The notes under the pieces are model-generated. The model did not search any database. It was not told the DNA's origin and was given only the letters and a program-made list of their open reading frames with translations. Below are positions 45,345 to 56,892 of a DNA stretch of 64,000 bases, in pieces. Where the stretch lies: NCBI GenBank assembly GCA_963932465.1, contig OZ010794.1, positions 439,767,502 to 439,831,501 of the forward strand, given 5' to 3'. Within the stretch, counting starts at the first letter, position 1; each line of letters starts with the position of its first letter. The stretch is from Maratus speciosus (taxonomy: Eukaryota > Arthropoda > Arachnida > Araneae > Salticidae). Both the position numbers and the translations under genes were made by a program.

Positions 45345-45543
45345 TAGTTTTTAAACAAATTGAATTTGAAAGTACATTTTTTTGTCTATTCGATCATGTA
45401 AAAATTAAAAATGTGCTGTATTTAAAAATCTAAAAAACTTCAGTAAAAGTTAATAAAAATTAAATTTAATCATCTGCTGTTGCCTCTGTTAAAATGATAT
45501 CAGCATTATGCACAGGCACATTTGTCCTTTATAATATAGATAG
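45345..45543 (+). repeat. Dispersed repeat D, copy 2
   Basis: Shares AAACAAATTGRATTTRAA, the T-run and the terminal GCACATTTGTCCTTTATAAT with 1265-1487. The middle has diverged. Confidence 0.5.
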
Positions 45544-46024
45544 TCTGATTATTAATCTCATGCTAAATGCATGTTTTTATTTATTTGTGTATTTTTATAA
45601 AGTCTTAATTACATTTGGCAACTTGTTTTATATGATTGTTTTTGGTGAAATTTTATTTTCTACAGTTTTTCCTCTTTTTTTTATGTCAGAGTGTATTTCT
45701 ATGGTAACGTTTAATTGGTATGAGTTTCCGAAACTTAACCCAACAAGAGACTGGACAGTCCACTATTTTTAGAAATATGCCTTAATACCAGGAAATTGAA
45801 AATGCAATCTTTCACATCCAAAATGAAAAGAATGCATTTGATTTCATCCTAAAAACAATTGTTAAATATTTTCTGCTGAAAACAACAAATGTTTGTTGAT
45901 TTTAAAGGTCTCCAAAGTTCTCTAGTCGCATGCAGCTAATATGAAAGTACCATTTTATTTGATACATTTCTGTGTTACTTGAATTTATTTGAAGTTTAAG
46001 AAATATATTTTAAATTTTTTTTAG

Positions 46025-46184
46025 GGCCTTGATGCGAGCTTTCATCAAGAATTTCTCTATGGCTTTCATCTTTCCCATATTTTTCACTATGTATTTCTTT
46101 CAGTATAACAGGACAGCATATGACATTATATGCAACAGTATTGTTGTGGAAGAGTTACCTGTAACACAGAATCAACATCAGTAA
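46025..46184 (+). CDS. FAM8A1: FAM8A1 homologue, last coding exon
   Basis: The acceptor ATTTTTTTTAG precedes GGCCTTGATG. The first G completes the TGG codon begun at 39821-39822, so the two exons join in frame as GIGWALMRAFIKNF. The 52 codons that follow encode a hydrophobic membrane segment (FSMAFIFPIFFTMYFF) and YNRTAYDIICNSIVVEEL, the conserved C-terminal end of the RDD domain, then TQNQHQ and stop TAA at 46182. Length and position match the end of animal FAM8A1. Almost immediately after the stop a (TA)n tract and a Tigger MITE begin; an AATAAA at about 46711 lies inside that MITE. Confidence 0.9.
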
Positions 46185-46206
46185 ACTATATATATATATA
46201 TATATA

Positions 46207-46830
46207 TAGTGAAATCTCAAAAATTCGGCATTCAGAAATCCGGCAACTTCAAAAATCTGGTATCAAAGTCCTCTCTCCCTCATCTTTTTTTTTTTTTTTT
46301 TTTACACTCCTGACATACGAGAAAAAGGGAAATAGCAAATTTTTTACAAATTAAAAACTTTGAAATCGAAAATGATAGATCACCGGACAGCAAGATCACT
46401 CATTCTGTGCTAAATAGAATAGATAATGCTGGTAGTAGCTCAGAGGAATGAGGACCAGAAGCTAACCCCCCCCCCATAAATTTGACTGGAAAATTAATAG
46501 CTCTAGCAAAACGAGACTGTATTTTCAAAATCACTTGTATAAAACCCAAGAAAAACTTGTTAAAGAACAGCCGAAAAAATTGAAGCAAATAAAAATGACA
46601 TCGATGTTTCAGAAATTTCACAAGAAAAACCAACTTCACTGTTTGTTAGATTTTTTTTTTTTAAATATTTAATTTTCTCATGTAAGTATCACTTGTCTAT
46701 GAATTAAATATGAATAAAGGCATCATTAAGAATGTCGAAAGTTCTTTTGATTTTCTTTGACAAGTCCAGAGTTTTTAAAAATCTGGCTTAGTCTCGGTCC
46801 GGATGATGCCGGATTTTCGAAGTTATACTG
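46207..46830. mobile_element. Tigger/pogo MITE in a (TA)n tract, 3' of FAM8A1
   Basis: Left TAGTGAAATCTCAAAAATTC and right (reverse complement) CAGTATAACTTCGAAAATCC are inverted ends with CCGGCAT-type subterminal words. TA dinucleotide repeats lie on both sides (46185-46206 and 46831-46857). The interior has a T-run and short fragments only. It lies 22 bp after the FAM8A1 stop, so it may be transcribed in the 3' UTR and supplies an AATAAA signal at about 46711. Confidence 0.8.
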
Positions 46831-47423
46831 TATATATATATATATATATATATATAATATGCATATGTGATTGTATTATAACTATCTATATTCTTTATGC
46901 TGTTGATATGTTGTACACTGTTTATTATTTTATTAAAAAGTCGGGTAATTTCTGTGTGGTTATTTCAGTTAGGGCTGGTAAGCTGGAATGTACTGCATAG
47001 TTTCTCTTATTTAAAGTGTATTAATGGGAACTGTTAGAATGAAATCAAGCAAGGGGGCAAGATTTTTGAACAAAACTACCCAAGGTCTGCAACTTAGGCC
47101 CTTTAAAATAAATAAATTAAGAATATAAACTTGAAATAATCTAAACTGAAAATTTTTTATTAAACTTCCCATGCAAGACAATTTTTACCCCTCCGTCGGT
47201 TGCCAGGGGCTAGCTACAGATATTTTTTCGGGGGGAGAGAGAGTTCGAAAATTTCCCAACTTGAAACAAATTCCTCCAACTTTCAACTAAAGTGATATGC
47301 ACAAAGTGTGTAATAATGATAATGAAGCTTATGCATAAAAAATTCCTTTCCAAAGAAAAATTTTGAAACTACAAACTTAAAAATTCTAATTATTGGTTTG
47401 TTTAATAAACAAACAAACACGCG

Positions 47424-48250
47424 TTTTACTTTCTTCTGTCTTCACAAGACGAAAATATTGAATTCGTAAAAAAATTCTACAACTGGTTTTCGACAGTTTG
47501 ATACGTTTTAGAAGGTCCTGAACATGATTTGACTGTTTTTAGAAAATGTCTGTCTGTGTGAATGTGACACAAATTTTGCGGGTGCTCTATCTCAAGAACT
47601 AATTCGCGGAATTTTATAAAACTTTAGATTCAGTTATACCTTGATAAAAATTAATGCTGATTAGTTTTTGATGTAAATTACCCAAAAGGTGACGCTGCTA
47701 TGCTGTATTTTTCACGATTTACGTGATTTTAGCGATAGTTATATCTCAAAAACTGTTGCACAGAATTTGATCAAATTTCATATTCTGTTAAACCTTGACA
47801 TAATTTAGTGCTTATTAGGTTTTTGTATATATCTGTGGCACTGCTGTGCAGCATTTTTCACGATTTTCGCGTTAGCTATATCTGAAAAACTAATGCACGG
47901 AAATTTAGTCAAACTTCATATTCGGTTACACTTCCTTATTGAGCTTGGGTGTATACTGTCCAAAGGTATCACTTTTTGAGCTCTTTGGGTTTGGAATTTT
48001 GGTTGCAGACATCTAAGAGCATGGGTGTCGAAATTCAATGATTTGTTTGAAAAATGCGATGCTTTTATCTCCTTTTTAAATGCACACAATTAAACGAATT
48101 ATAAATTAAATGCACATAATTAAACCTTTAGAATTCATTATTATGGGCATAGAATTGTTATTTAATTTTAACATTGTGATTGCAAATTTTGAAGTATTAA
48201 CATGTATGGGATAGAATAATGTTTTGGGATTAGCACATCCAAATTGTTTT
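47424..48250 (+). repeat. Dispersed repeat E, copy 2
   Basis: Three internal units (cores near 47593, 47747 and 47888; steps of 154 and 141 bp) and the same outer sequences as 14055-15032, ending TTTTGGGATTAGCACATCCA. It sits at the 3' end of the hAT transposase remnant. Confidence 0.8.
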
Positions 48251-49520
48251 CATTTAACATCAATTCTTTTGGTCTTTAAAGAAGCTAACCCTGATGAAGC
48301 TAACCTAACATCGTCCAGTTTAATAAAATCCACTATTTCACTTTCACATTTTAAAAGCATTAGGCTGTCAAGTCTGTCAGACCTCATTGTAGCTTGCAAT
48401 ATATATTTTTTCAATTTTTATTTGACTAAAGATTCTTTCATTAGATGCAATGCCAAAAAGATAAGCTGCTGTGAATGTTAAGGTACGAGTATATAGTTTG
48501 ACAGTGTGTCCCAAATAGTCTTTGAATTTCATGGCATGAGTAAAAGGTTTGTTAAGTGAGTTTGGATTTGGTTTATTTCTTTTTGACTCTGCAAGTCATG
48601 TACATCCGGTTTCTCATATCCAGGTGGAAACATTATTAACTTTTCTAAGTTAGTGATACTCAAATTTGCCTTGCACAATTGTAATTTAAATATGGAATGT
48701 ATTAGTGCAATATTCTCCTGATATAGGAAACATTGTCATTTAAGCCCATTACTAAATTGCCGAAATTTTTGTATTTCTTATAAGTCTTCCCTGTAAAACT
48801 TATGTGTATCAATGTCCATTGCTATGCTATTATTTTTATCTATTCCATTTGGTGAAACTGTCCTTTCAGAAGTCAGCTTCTTCAATCACATCCTAATATT
48901 CATAATTGTTTATGAACTTGTCTATAAGGAAATCTTTATTTCTTCAAAATTTTATTCAAGTGCAGTTCGATTTTTTTCTTCAGTTGATGGACTGCTTTCA
49001 TGGTCATATTTGTGTTCCAAATTCAAATCATCCACTTTTTTACCTTTTTCATCCTCGAATGGATTTTTAGATGCTCCAAAATCTTGCACGAAAACTCTTT
49101 TCCTGTTATGAAGGGTTCTTTTGTGCTAAGATTTATAGTTATTTTTTTTAACAGCTTTAAACACACAACACTGGACTTTTGGTTTAAAATTTCATAAACA
49201 CCTATAAATATAAATGAACAGGACATATATATATACTTCTGCACACAAATAAAGGTAAAATGTAGCAAATTTATCTAAACTAACGACTTCTTACATTCAC
49301 ATTTGCTCATATAATGCTTTTGTCTTGACAGCAAAGGGTTAACTAATTTTCGGAGCAAAAAAATCACGAGAATGAGTAAAATATTGTCCAAAAATTGCAA
49401 AATTAGTGCAATTTGTGAAAACTCATCAAATCTTCTTGCCCAGCTGTGTTTCAAGTAGGTGACTACATTCCTATCTGTTGTGCTACAAGTGATCTCCAAT
49501 TCTCAAAAGAAGCTGCAATC
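48251..49520 (-). pseudogene. Decayed hAT (ZMYM1-like) transposase
   Basis: Reverse-strand reading with frame changes gives SWARRFDEFSQIALILQFLD (about 49440), QSQKEINQIQTHLTNLLLMP (about 48560) and, near the end, ILQATMRSDRLDSLMLLKCE (about 48385). The last matches the C-terminal dimerisation region of hAT transposases (L-ATM--DRL--L-LL). Many stops and shifts are present. Position inside an element with hAT-like ends supports the call. The catalytic residues were not located. Confidence 0.55.
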
Positions 49521-50830
49521 CCTTTGGATTAAAATAGCTGGATTCTCTTTTGGGAGGGGAAAGGGAGGAAGGGTAAAATTTTTGAGAAAGGTACAAAGTT
49601 TTGAAGGAAATAAAGGAACTGGATAGTCAGCTGTTAGTGGATAGGAGTAGAGAAATTTAGGTCTGGTAGATGTATAATATTTTTGTAGATCTGAAAAATA
49701 CAATGATAGATTGAGTGTGGCTGATTTCTTTTTGTATTTCTTTTGATTCAAGGAAGGTCTCCATACGGGCGTACTCAGAAAAATCTGAAAAAAATACAGA
49801 ATGTTCTGCTCCCATGGGTATATATGTTTATAAAAATTTTTTTGGCGGAACCTCGGTAGAACGTCCATAAAAAAATAATAAAAATTGCCCTTATTTGGCA
49901 ACTTATCACCGTTTGACGAAAAAATTAAGTTAAAAAAAAAATACGCTTGTTGAATACTCTTTAAGGAAAGAACTTTTTATGTTGAATTTGTTTAAATGAG
50001 TTTAATTTAAATAACTTTAGCTTTGTCATTTTTAGTTTGTTTTAACTATAGTTTTGTCATATATATTTATATGTACTTATAACGAATTTTAACTATCATA
50101 TTTTATGATTTAAAACAAAATTTAAATTGATTAAAATTGTTCCAAACTGAAAAATATGCCCCATCGAGCACTGACGATTCAACTTTGTTGCTATGGAAAC
50201 AAATTCTTCAGTATGGAAATGTATTACGACAGCATTATTCATCTGGCGTTAAAAGTTATTTTTATAACCGATAAAGCCGTTTAAATAAAAAAAATTGTGG
50301 ATTGGAGAATAAAACAATGGCAAAATTTCGTTCAAATCGGCAACAAGTATAATACAAAATGTAATAATAATAATAATAATAAATTCTTTTATGGTTTATG
50401 TTTAAATTCATTAAATACCGCATATTCTCAAAATCAATTAACAAACAATTTTCAGATTCTTTAAAATCATTTGCTTTTCGGGAGGAAAAGTGCTGCTCGC
50501 CAAATGGCGTGCCGCTTTCGTCTTTTCACGCCAATTATTCGAAAGTATTTTATTTTTTTACAGATTTTCTACTGTAATTCCGCCGCTAATTTTAATTGAT
50601 CCTTTATTTCATATATGAGTACTTTCACTAGCATTTTTTTCAACATATTCTGAGTATGCCCAGTATGGAGACCTTCCTTGTCAGTCAGAAACCTAATCAC
50701 CAAAACAATAAAAATTTCATAATGTCTCAAAAATCCAGAATTTCCCAACTCTAAGCTCAAATTTCTCAACTTCACAAATATGGGGGGGGGGGGAGCCCCC
50801 CCCCCCATACCCCCCATGGCGACGCCCCTG

Positions 50831-53729
50831 TCAATTGCAATGTGCCTGACAGATACAGCACAATTATTTCTGTACTCCTCTCTTCCAGTAGAGCGTGCAG
50901 GGTTACTTACTTTGAGTGTAATAAATGAGTTTTTTTAAATTCAGATTTGAAATATTCTACCTTTGTACATCCTAATAAAGGTCACTGATCACTTTAAAAG
51001 AGTTAAAATTGCATCAATTAATTGCTAATGACGATTTTCTAACAGGCATCTGTTAGGCGCATTGTGCCCGAACTCGGGAAACCTCAAAGTTGCGACTGAC
51101 GGAGGGTTAACCATATCAATGTAACAAGCGATACAGAAATTTAACAAATAATTAAAAATAAAAAAGTAATTTCTAATAGCTTTTTGAAAATGGTAATTTG
51201 AATTTGTTTTTGTCAGGGGAGTTCTGCCCCCTTAAACATCTGTTCAAAATAATTCTAAAACATGTGAATGTAAAAAGGAAAACAGAACTAAATATTGTCT
51301 TTCCCATGAAAGAGGGGGGGGGGGGAGAGATAAGGAAAATATTTTTTTCTCTTAGTGTTGAATTGTTTAACTCACTTGGGAAGAGAGTAAACTTTACTAC
51401 TTAAAAAAAACTGAGAAAAATAAATTAAATTTCAAAATCTGGGGAGGAAAAAAAGGCCCTCTCTTACTTCCCCCTTGCTGGCACCCATGATTGCATTTTG
51501 AAATTATCAAATTTACCTTGCTTTATATTTCATGCTATTTATTATGTAAATGTTGAAATGTATTTCGTGTTTTAGTAAATAAGTTAACATTTTAAATCAA
51601 GAAAAGCCTTTTAAAAATCATAGGTTGGAAAATTCCTGGTTACAAAATACAACCAAGAGTCATAATGTTAAAGGTAATGCATGTAGAATTTTTTTTTCTT
51701 TTTTTTTTCTGAAGAAATGGTTTGATTAAAAGTTCTCTTGACTTCAGGTTGATGGTAAATTAGTCCCAAAATGTTTTGTTCAATGATAATATGAGATAAA
51801 TTTGGCCTGCAAATATTTGTTGATTATGATTTATTCTACTTTCTTTTTCTGAAAATAATATTGATAATATTGTGTTACATGTTAATTATATATCCATATA
51901 ACTATTTCTTTTTAGAATTATGTACTTAAAATTTAAATAAAGATATCCATTTATTTTATTTTATTTTAAGCTTTCATTAAAATTATCAGATTTCATATTT
52001 AACACAACTATGCACCCTGAATAAGAATGTATTTTATGTATACATGAATAAAATAAATATTTTTAGATGATAATTGGATGGATATAAATTGTTCTGATTT
52101 TGTATTTAAGTGTTTGATGACTGAAAAAGATTGTAGCTTACTGTAACTGTCTATATGTTATAACTTTCTGATTATTCTCTTAACACTTAAATTAAAACAT
52201 ATTTTCTTTCATAAAATGTCCCTTCATAAAAGTTATAAATTTATAATAGTTATATATACTTAACAATCAAATTTCATTTTACATATGTTTATGTTTAGTT
52301 ATGAATATATTATTTAAAATTTTGTTAGAGGGTTGCTGCATAAATATGTAATTACATGTCAATTTTTATGTTAAATATGATAGCTTTTGCATATGAAATT
52401 GTAAATCTGTATATTAAAATTAGTTTGTTTATTCTGATAAATACAATTTTTATTTTTATTTTAATGCTTTTATAGTCATTTTCTGAATAGCTTTGTTCTA
52501 AATATGACTGCTGTTGGGCAAAGATTTATCTTGTAAAAAATATTCACTATATTTCCTGCATAAATGATGGTTAATATCCATAATTATTAATTTTTATTAT
52601 AAATTTTAAGTACTTTATTCACTTTTTTTTTTTTTTTTACAATATATATATGTGTGTGTGTGTGTGTAAAACACCAAAGTATTGTAATACAGATTTTTTT
52701 AAATGTTTTTTTTTATATAAATTTAATTGAAATATATAAAAATATTAAATTTGAATGTCACACATCATTCTAAATGATATAAAGATATATCATGCTCATT
52801 CATTAGTTATAGGTTATCATTGTTAATTTCTGTCTTTAAAAAAAAGATTAAAATGCAATGTAAAAAATAAACTTTTTTGTAAAAATATATTTTCAAACCC
52901 AAGATAGATATCTTGGTTAACATTAGCATTCTTAAAAGCATGGCTAATGTTTGAAGAAAAGCAATAAAATTATCATATTCAAATTAATATGTAAAATATT
53001 TTTTATATTTCTTTTATAAAAAATAATTCATATCCATACTTCCATCCTTCCATCCTTGTGCTAAATGTTCAGAATTTAAATTTTTGATAATGCATAGTTA
53101 GCACGTCAATATTTTCAGAATTTTTTCTGCTGTAGATTTGGTTATTGAATCTCTCTATCTGTCTTATTTTGAAGAAATTCTGCATAGTTGCATTTTTATT
53201 GTTCAAAACTACATCTTGATATATTACCAAGAAAAAATTAATATGCAACATATATTTTTATATTAGCCTGCATGTGTATATATTATTTAGTTCTAATATC
53301 TGTATTGTTACATAATGATTCAGCTATCTAATATGAAAATATACATTTTATTATTGTTCACATGCATAGTTATTTCAAATACTTGTAACGCAATTTACAA
53401 AAAACTTTTTTCTGTATGTCAGATTTTACTTGTGTTAAAAGTATTTAATGTCATTAGACATTTTATTTCTGCATCAAAATTTTTGGTTAAACTATGTAAT
53501 TTCTTCTCAATAAATAAAATATTTTATTCAATAGTTTATTGTCTTTTAATAAGGCTGATAATTTTTATCAATACATTAAAAGAGAAATGTCCAACAAAGC
53601 TAACATTATCAAATAAGTAAATTATCCACACTTATCTTATTCAGCTCTAAAAGAGGTTAACACATTCCTAAAAGATAGCAGGTGTTGGCTCTGACCGAAC
53701 TAATGCTAATGAAAGCTTACACTGGGCAG
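50831..53729. other. AT-rich stretch, no gene seen
   Basis: Very AT-rich with microsatellites ((TA)/(TG) near 52643-52666), G-runs near 51313 and C-rich words near 51465-51485. Open frames (68-101 codons) have no protein features. It could contain distal untranslated sequence of the FAM8A1 gene, but nothing shows this directly. Confidence 0.4.
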
Positions 53730-53990
53730 GCCAAGTGATTTAAGAGGCTACTTCACTCATGTGAAAACACCCGTTTGCTAATGTTAATCTTATGGAAGAA
53801 ATTTTTAAAGACATCTCGTTTGCATTTTAATATTTTTAAATGATTTTTGTTGCATTGGATAGCTGAGATTCATAATGATCTGTACGAAGGCCATATTCTA
53901 CTGTTTTGTTTTGTAAACAGCTTTTTTCATTAGGATACTTTTGCTTTTGGAACCGATTTCGAAAGTAAAAGTATTCGCATTAAAAAAACT
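53730..53990 (+). repeat. Stray degenerate satellite/foldback unit
   Basis: GAGGCTACTTCACTCATGTG, GTTTGCTAATGTTAATC, TTGCATTTTAATATTTTTAA and GCATTGGATAGCTGAGATTC follow the order of the array at 1488-4382, about 49 kb away. Confidence 0.8.
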
Positions 53991-55080
53991 TGCAAAGAAA
54001 ATAACAATTGGATCACCACAGAGATATTTTTAGTAACGTCTGATACTATGGAAAATATTGCACTTGACTGTTTTAATTTCATTAACCAACTTCATACTAT
54101 TGTGTAAGTATCCAAATGTAAAATAAACAGTTCACTTAAAATAAAAGTCATATCTACAACAAACTCAAATCCACATGAAAGACTCCCAGACAAAGCCCAG
54201 GGAAAGCAGAATATTTTCCACTTGCACGACACATTCAGAGATATGATCTCTTAAAAAGCATGAAAGTGATAAAACTGTACTTCAGACTATTTATAACTAA
54301 AGTGTCAACACAGGTGCTGAGAATACCCCTGTTTTGAATAGCCTGCCGAAACAGGTATGGTAACACTTATGGTAACAACAGTATTTCCGAAGGAATATGG
54401 GCATTTTACTTTTAACCCAACTGATAGATGTTTATTAAACCCCTGGTTCAATTTCAAATAGAGTATTGAACTTACCTTTATCTAGATAAAGGTAAGCTCA
54501 ATATTAAAAATATTTAAATCAATATAAAATAAAAATCATCAATGTTTGAGTGGATGAGAATGATGATGAATGATTCCTATTTTTTGTCAATGAAAAAAAA
54601 TATGAGAAAATGAGCCTGTTTTACATAATACACATAATTGCATTGATTTCACTAACAGGTTTGTATAATCTCTGCTCCTAATTGAATGATTTCGAAGTAA
54701 TTTATATAGTTTGATACTGTATTCAATTCTTTACATTTAACTTTGGCCTAGACCCTGTCACTCGAGGGTGCTGTTTTTTCAATTTAGGATTTTATCATGA
54801 ACAATTGGTCAGAATTAAAAGTATAATATATCTAAATGTCAGAAATTAAATTGGCAACCACTATAATGAGTGTCCCTTATAGGCCAAAGGCCAGCTTGCT
54901 CACAGGACATCTAACAGGCACAGACCACCCAGTCTGTACTACTGACAGTGAGTATCTCAACCCCAAATTCATTTGGGAAGAATTTTGTTTAAAAATATAA
55001 AATCGTACAAATTCAAGGTATGTTTGCATAAACATACATGTGGATGCATTGCCAAAGGCACTGGGCTCCCAACTCTGGGT
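53991..55080. other. No gene seen
   Basis: AT-rich unique-looking sequence. There is no open frame, terminal repeat or splice-flanked block that I can support. Confidence 0.4.
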
Positions 55081-56512
55081 TAGAGGTCTGCACGGGCCCG
55101 GGCTTGGCCCGAGGCCCGTACCCGGCCCGGCCCGCGGGCCGGGCCGGGCCGGCGGAATGAAGGCGAATTTTCAAACGGGCCGGGCCGGGCCGGCAGAATT
55201 AGGACAATTTTTTCAACGGGCCGGGCCGGCAAAAAAATTAATCGGGCCTAACGGCCCGATATAAGAATTTAAGCGAAGCAGATAAAATACGAGCCGTTTC
55301 CAATGAATATGATTTTTTCGAGAAGAATAAATGTGTGTCACGAGCCGATGCGAGCTTAACAACATCAATACAGAAATGTAACACGACCATCGTAGAGACT
55401 GGCATTGTACAGTTACAAAATGTCTGATTCCGAGTTTTTTTTTTTTTTTCAGCAGACTCGTGCCGGGACGGAAGTGGTCTTAATCGATCTCAGGATGTGT
55501 AGAACAGTGTTTTGTAGTATTAATAGTGATAATGAACTTCTCTTAACAGTATCTTTGGAAATATACCTTAAGGTGGTTCTCATATTCACTGCTCAACAAT
55601 GCGAAGCTTTCAGACACATTTTCTGACAAAATGTTTAACTATAAAGGCATAAAATTGACAGGCCTGCCTATTGAAGGCATTTGGAAACCAATAGCTTTTT
55701 CCATATTTGATAAATTACTTACAGAGATAACAGAGATTCATGTCACGTGACTGTACTTTTTCTCCTTTCCTGTGCTATCGCTTCCGGAAATTCGATTCAA
55801 AACGCTAACTTTGACAGTATTTTCAGAAAGATATATTGCTTTTATCTGTGAAAAAAAAACACATTTACATAGCTTCTGAATTAGAATACCTGCCAATCTT
55901 ACGCGTTTCCGAAAAGAAAAGAATTCATAAATGTGTCGAAATGTAGCTCCTTTGGATCTGAGAATAGCCTTAAAAATGAGAGAAATATTTTCACAAATCT
56001 ACTTTTTATTATACAGCTTCAAAAGTTATCATGTTTTTAATCCTTTATTCTGAAGTACATTAATCTTTTAATGAATCCTTATTTCCATTTTGAAATGTCT
56101 GTAGACACGATGACTAAAACACTGTAAGTAACCGTTAATATTTACTATTGTGTGTTTTCTGTTTTGCGAACATCATAGTAATGTAAAATATACTGTAAAA
56201 TGTTCCCATAAATATGTATGTAGTATTCATTAAAAGAATCTTAATTATATGTTGAGAAAAAATGGATTTCTTTTTCTTTTTTTTTTTTTTGTAGAAATTG
56301 TGTCGGGTCGGGCCGGGCCGGGCCTGTTTTCACTGATTTTTGTACGGGCCGGGCCGGGCCGGGCCGGGCCGAGAACTGTAAAAATGCAAACGGGCCGGGC
56401 CGGGCTCGGGCCGAACTTCCAATTTTTACTCCGGGCCGGGCCGGGCCAAGATAGCTTTCGTTCGGGCCAGGCCGGGCCCGGGCCTGGAAATTCCGGCCCG
56501 TGCAGACCTCTA
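55081..56512. mobile_element. hAT-type element with GGGCC-rich ends, exact 8-bp TSD
   Basis: CTCTGGGT is duplicated at 55073-55080 and 56513-56520. The inverted ends begin TAGAGGTCTGCACGGGCC. Both subterminal regions (55090-55260 and 56300-56500) are arrays of GGGCC/GGCCC words, with 3-6 in direct succession and extremely GC-rich against an AT-rich background. The interior is AT-rich and holds copy C of the TTAA family. Open frames rich in G, P, R and A at both ends come from the arrays. No transposase was recognised. Confidence 0.88.
55568..55973 (-). mobile_element. TTAA-flanked MITE family, copy C (406 bp, best ends)
   Basis: TTAA bounds both sides. The ends are inverted: left TTAAGGTGGTTCTCA, right reverse complement TTAAGGCTATTCTCAGATCC. 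On the - strand the interior follows copies A and B (AAAGGAGCTAC, ACTGTCAAAGTTAGCG, GTCAATTTTATGCC, CGCATTGTTGAGCAGTGA). It is nested in the GGGCC-rich hAT element. Confidence 0.85.
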
Positions 56513-56892
56513 CTCTGGGTTCAGTTATATTTAGAAAAACTTCCTCTGTACTCTAACAAGTAAAATAGTGAATGTTTCATTTTCATAGCTGCCAATCTTC
56601 TGGTTCTTTTAAATCAAATAAACACACTTTGAACAAGAATATTTTCTTAAGAAATAAATACTAGAGAGAAACAAACCATATTATTAAATTAATTTTATTG
56701 TACCATGTATGTTTTTTGTCTTGGAAAAAATAACCAGAAGGTTGGCTGCTATGTGTTTTTGTACAATCAAAACTTACTGAATTATGATACTTTGAATTTG
56801 ACTTTTCAGTGTTCTGTAGCACTTGAAACAATTTTTTTTTTTTTTTTCTGGCGACAAGGGAAAAAAAGTAAGATATGTCTGAATAAGCAATA

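Larger units (their letters stand above)
39823..46024 (+). other. FAM8A1 intron
   Basis: A 6.2-kb intron from GTAAATTTTT to TTTTTTTTAG. It holds a TTAA-flanked MITE, a copy of the 405-bp TTAA family, a three-deep nest of hAT-type elements and repeat D. The remaining sequence is AT-rich with no coding block. Confidence 0.8.
47204..50830 (-). mobile_element. hAT transposon with decayed transposase
   Basis: Both ends begin CAGGGGC when read inward (left CAGGGGCTAGCTACAG; right reverse complement CAGGGGCGTCGCCATGGG). The flanks TCGGTTGC (47196-47203) and TCAATTGC (50831-50838) match at 6 of 8 positions with two transitions, fitting an old 8-bp duplication. The interior carries a decayed hAT transposase on the - strand and was invaded by repeat E. 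G/C tracts lie near the right end (50780-50815). Confidence 0.75.

Noticed and set aside
48224..49197. Plus-strand open frames of 65-99 codons
   Set aside because: They are antisense shadows of the decayed hAT transposase read on the minus strand.
47160..51110. CCCTCCGTCGGTTGC at 47190 and its inverse near 51095 as termini of an outer element
   Set aside because: The match is short and imperfect and I could not find a duplicated flank outside it; the hAT boundaries at 47204 and 50830 explain the region better.
55040..56563. Glycine/arginine/proline-rich open frames
   Set aside because: They are translations of the GGGCC arrays at the ends of an hAT element; no start context and no protein family.
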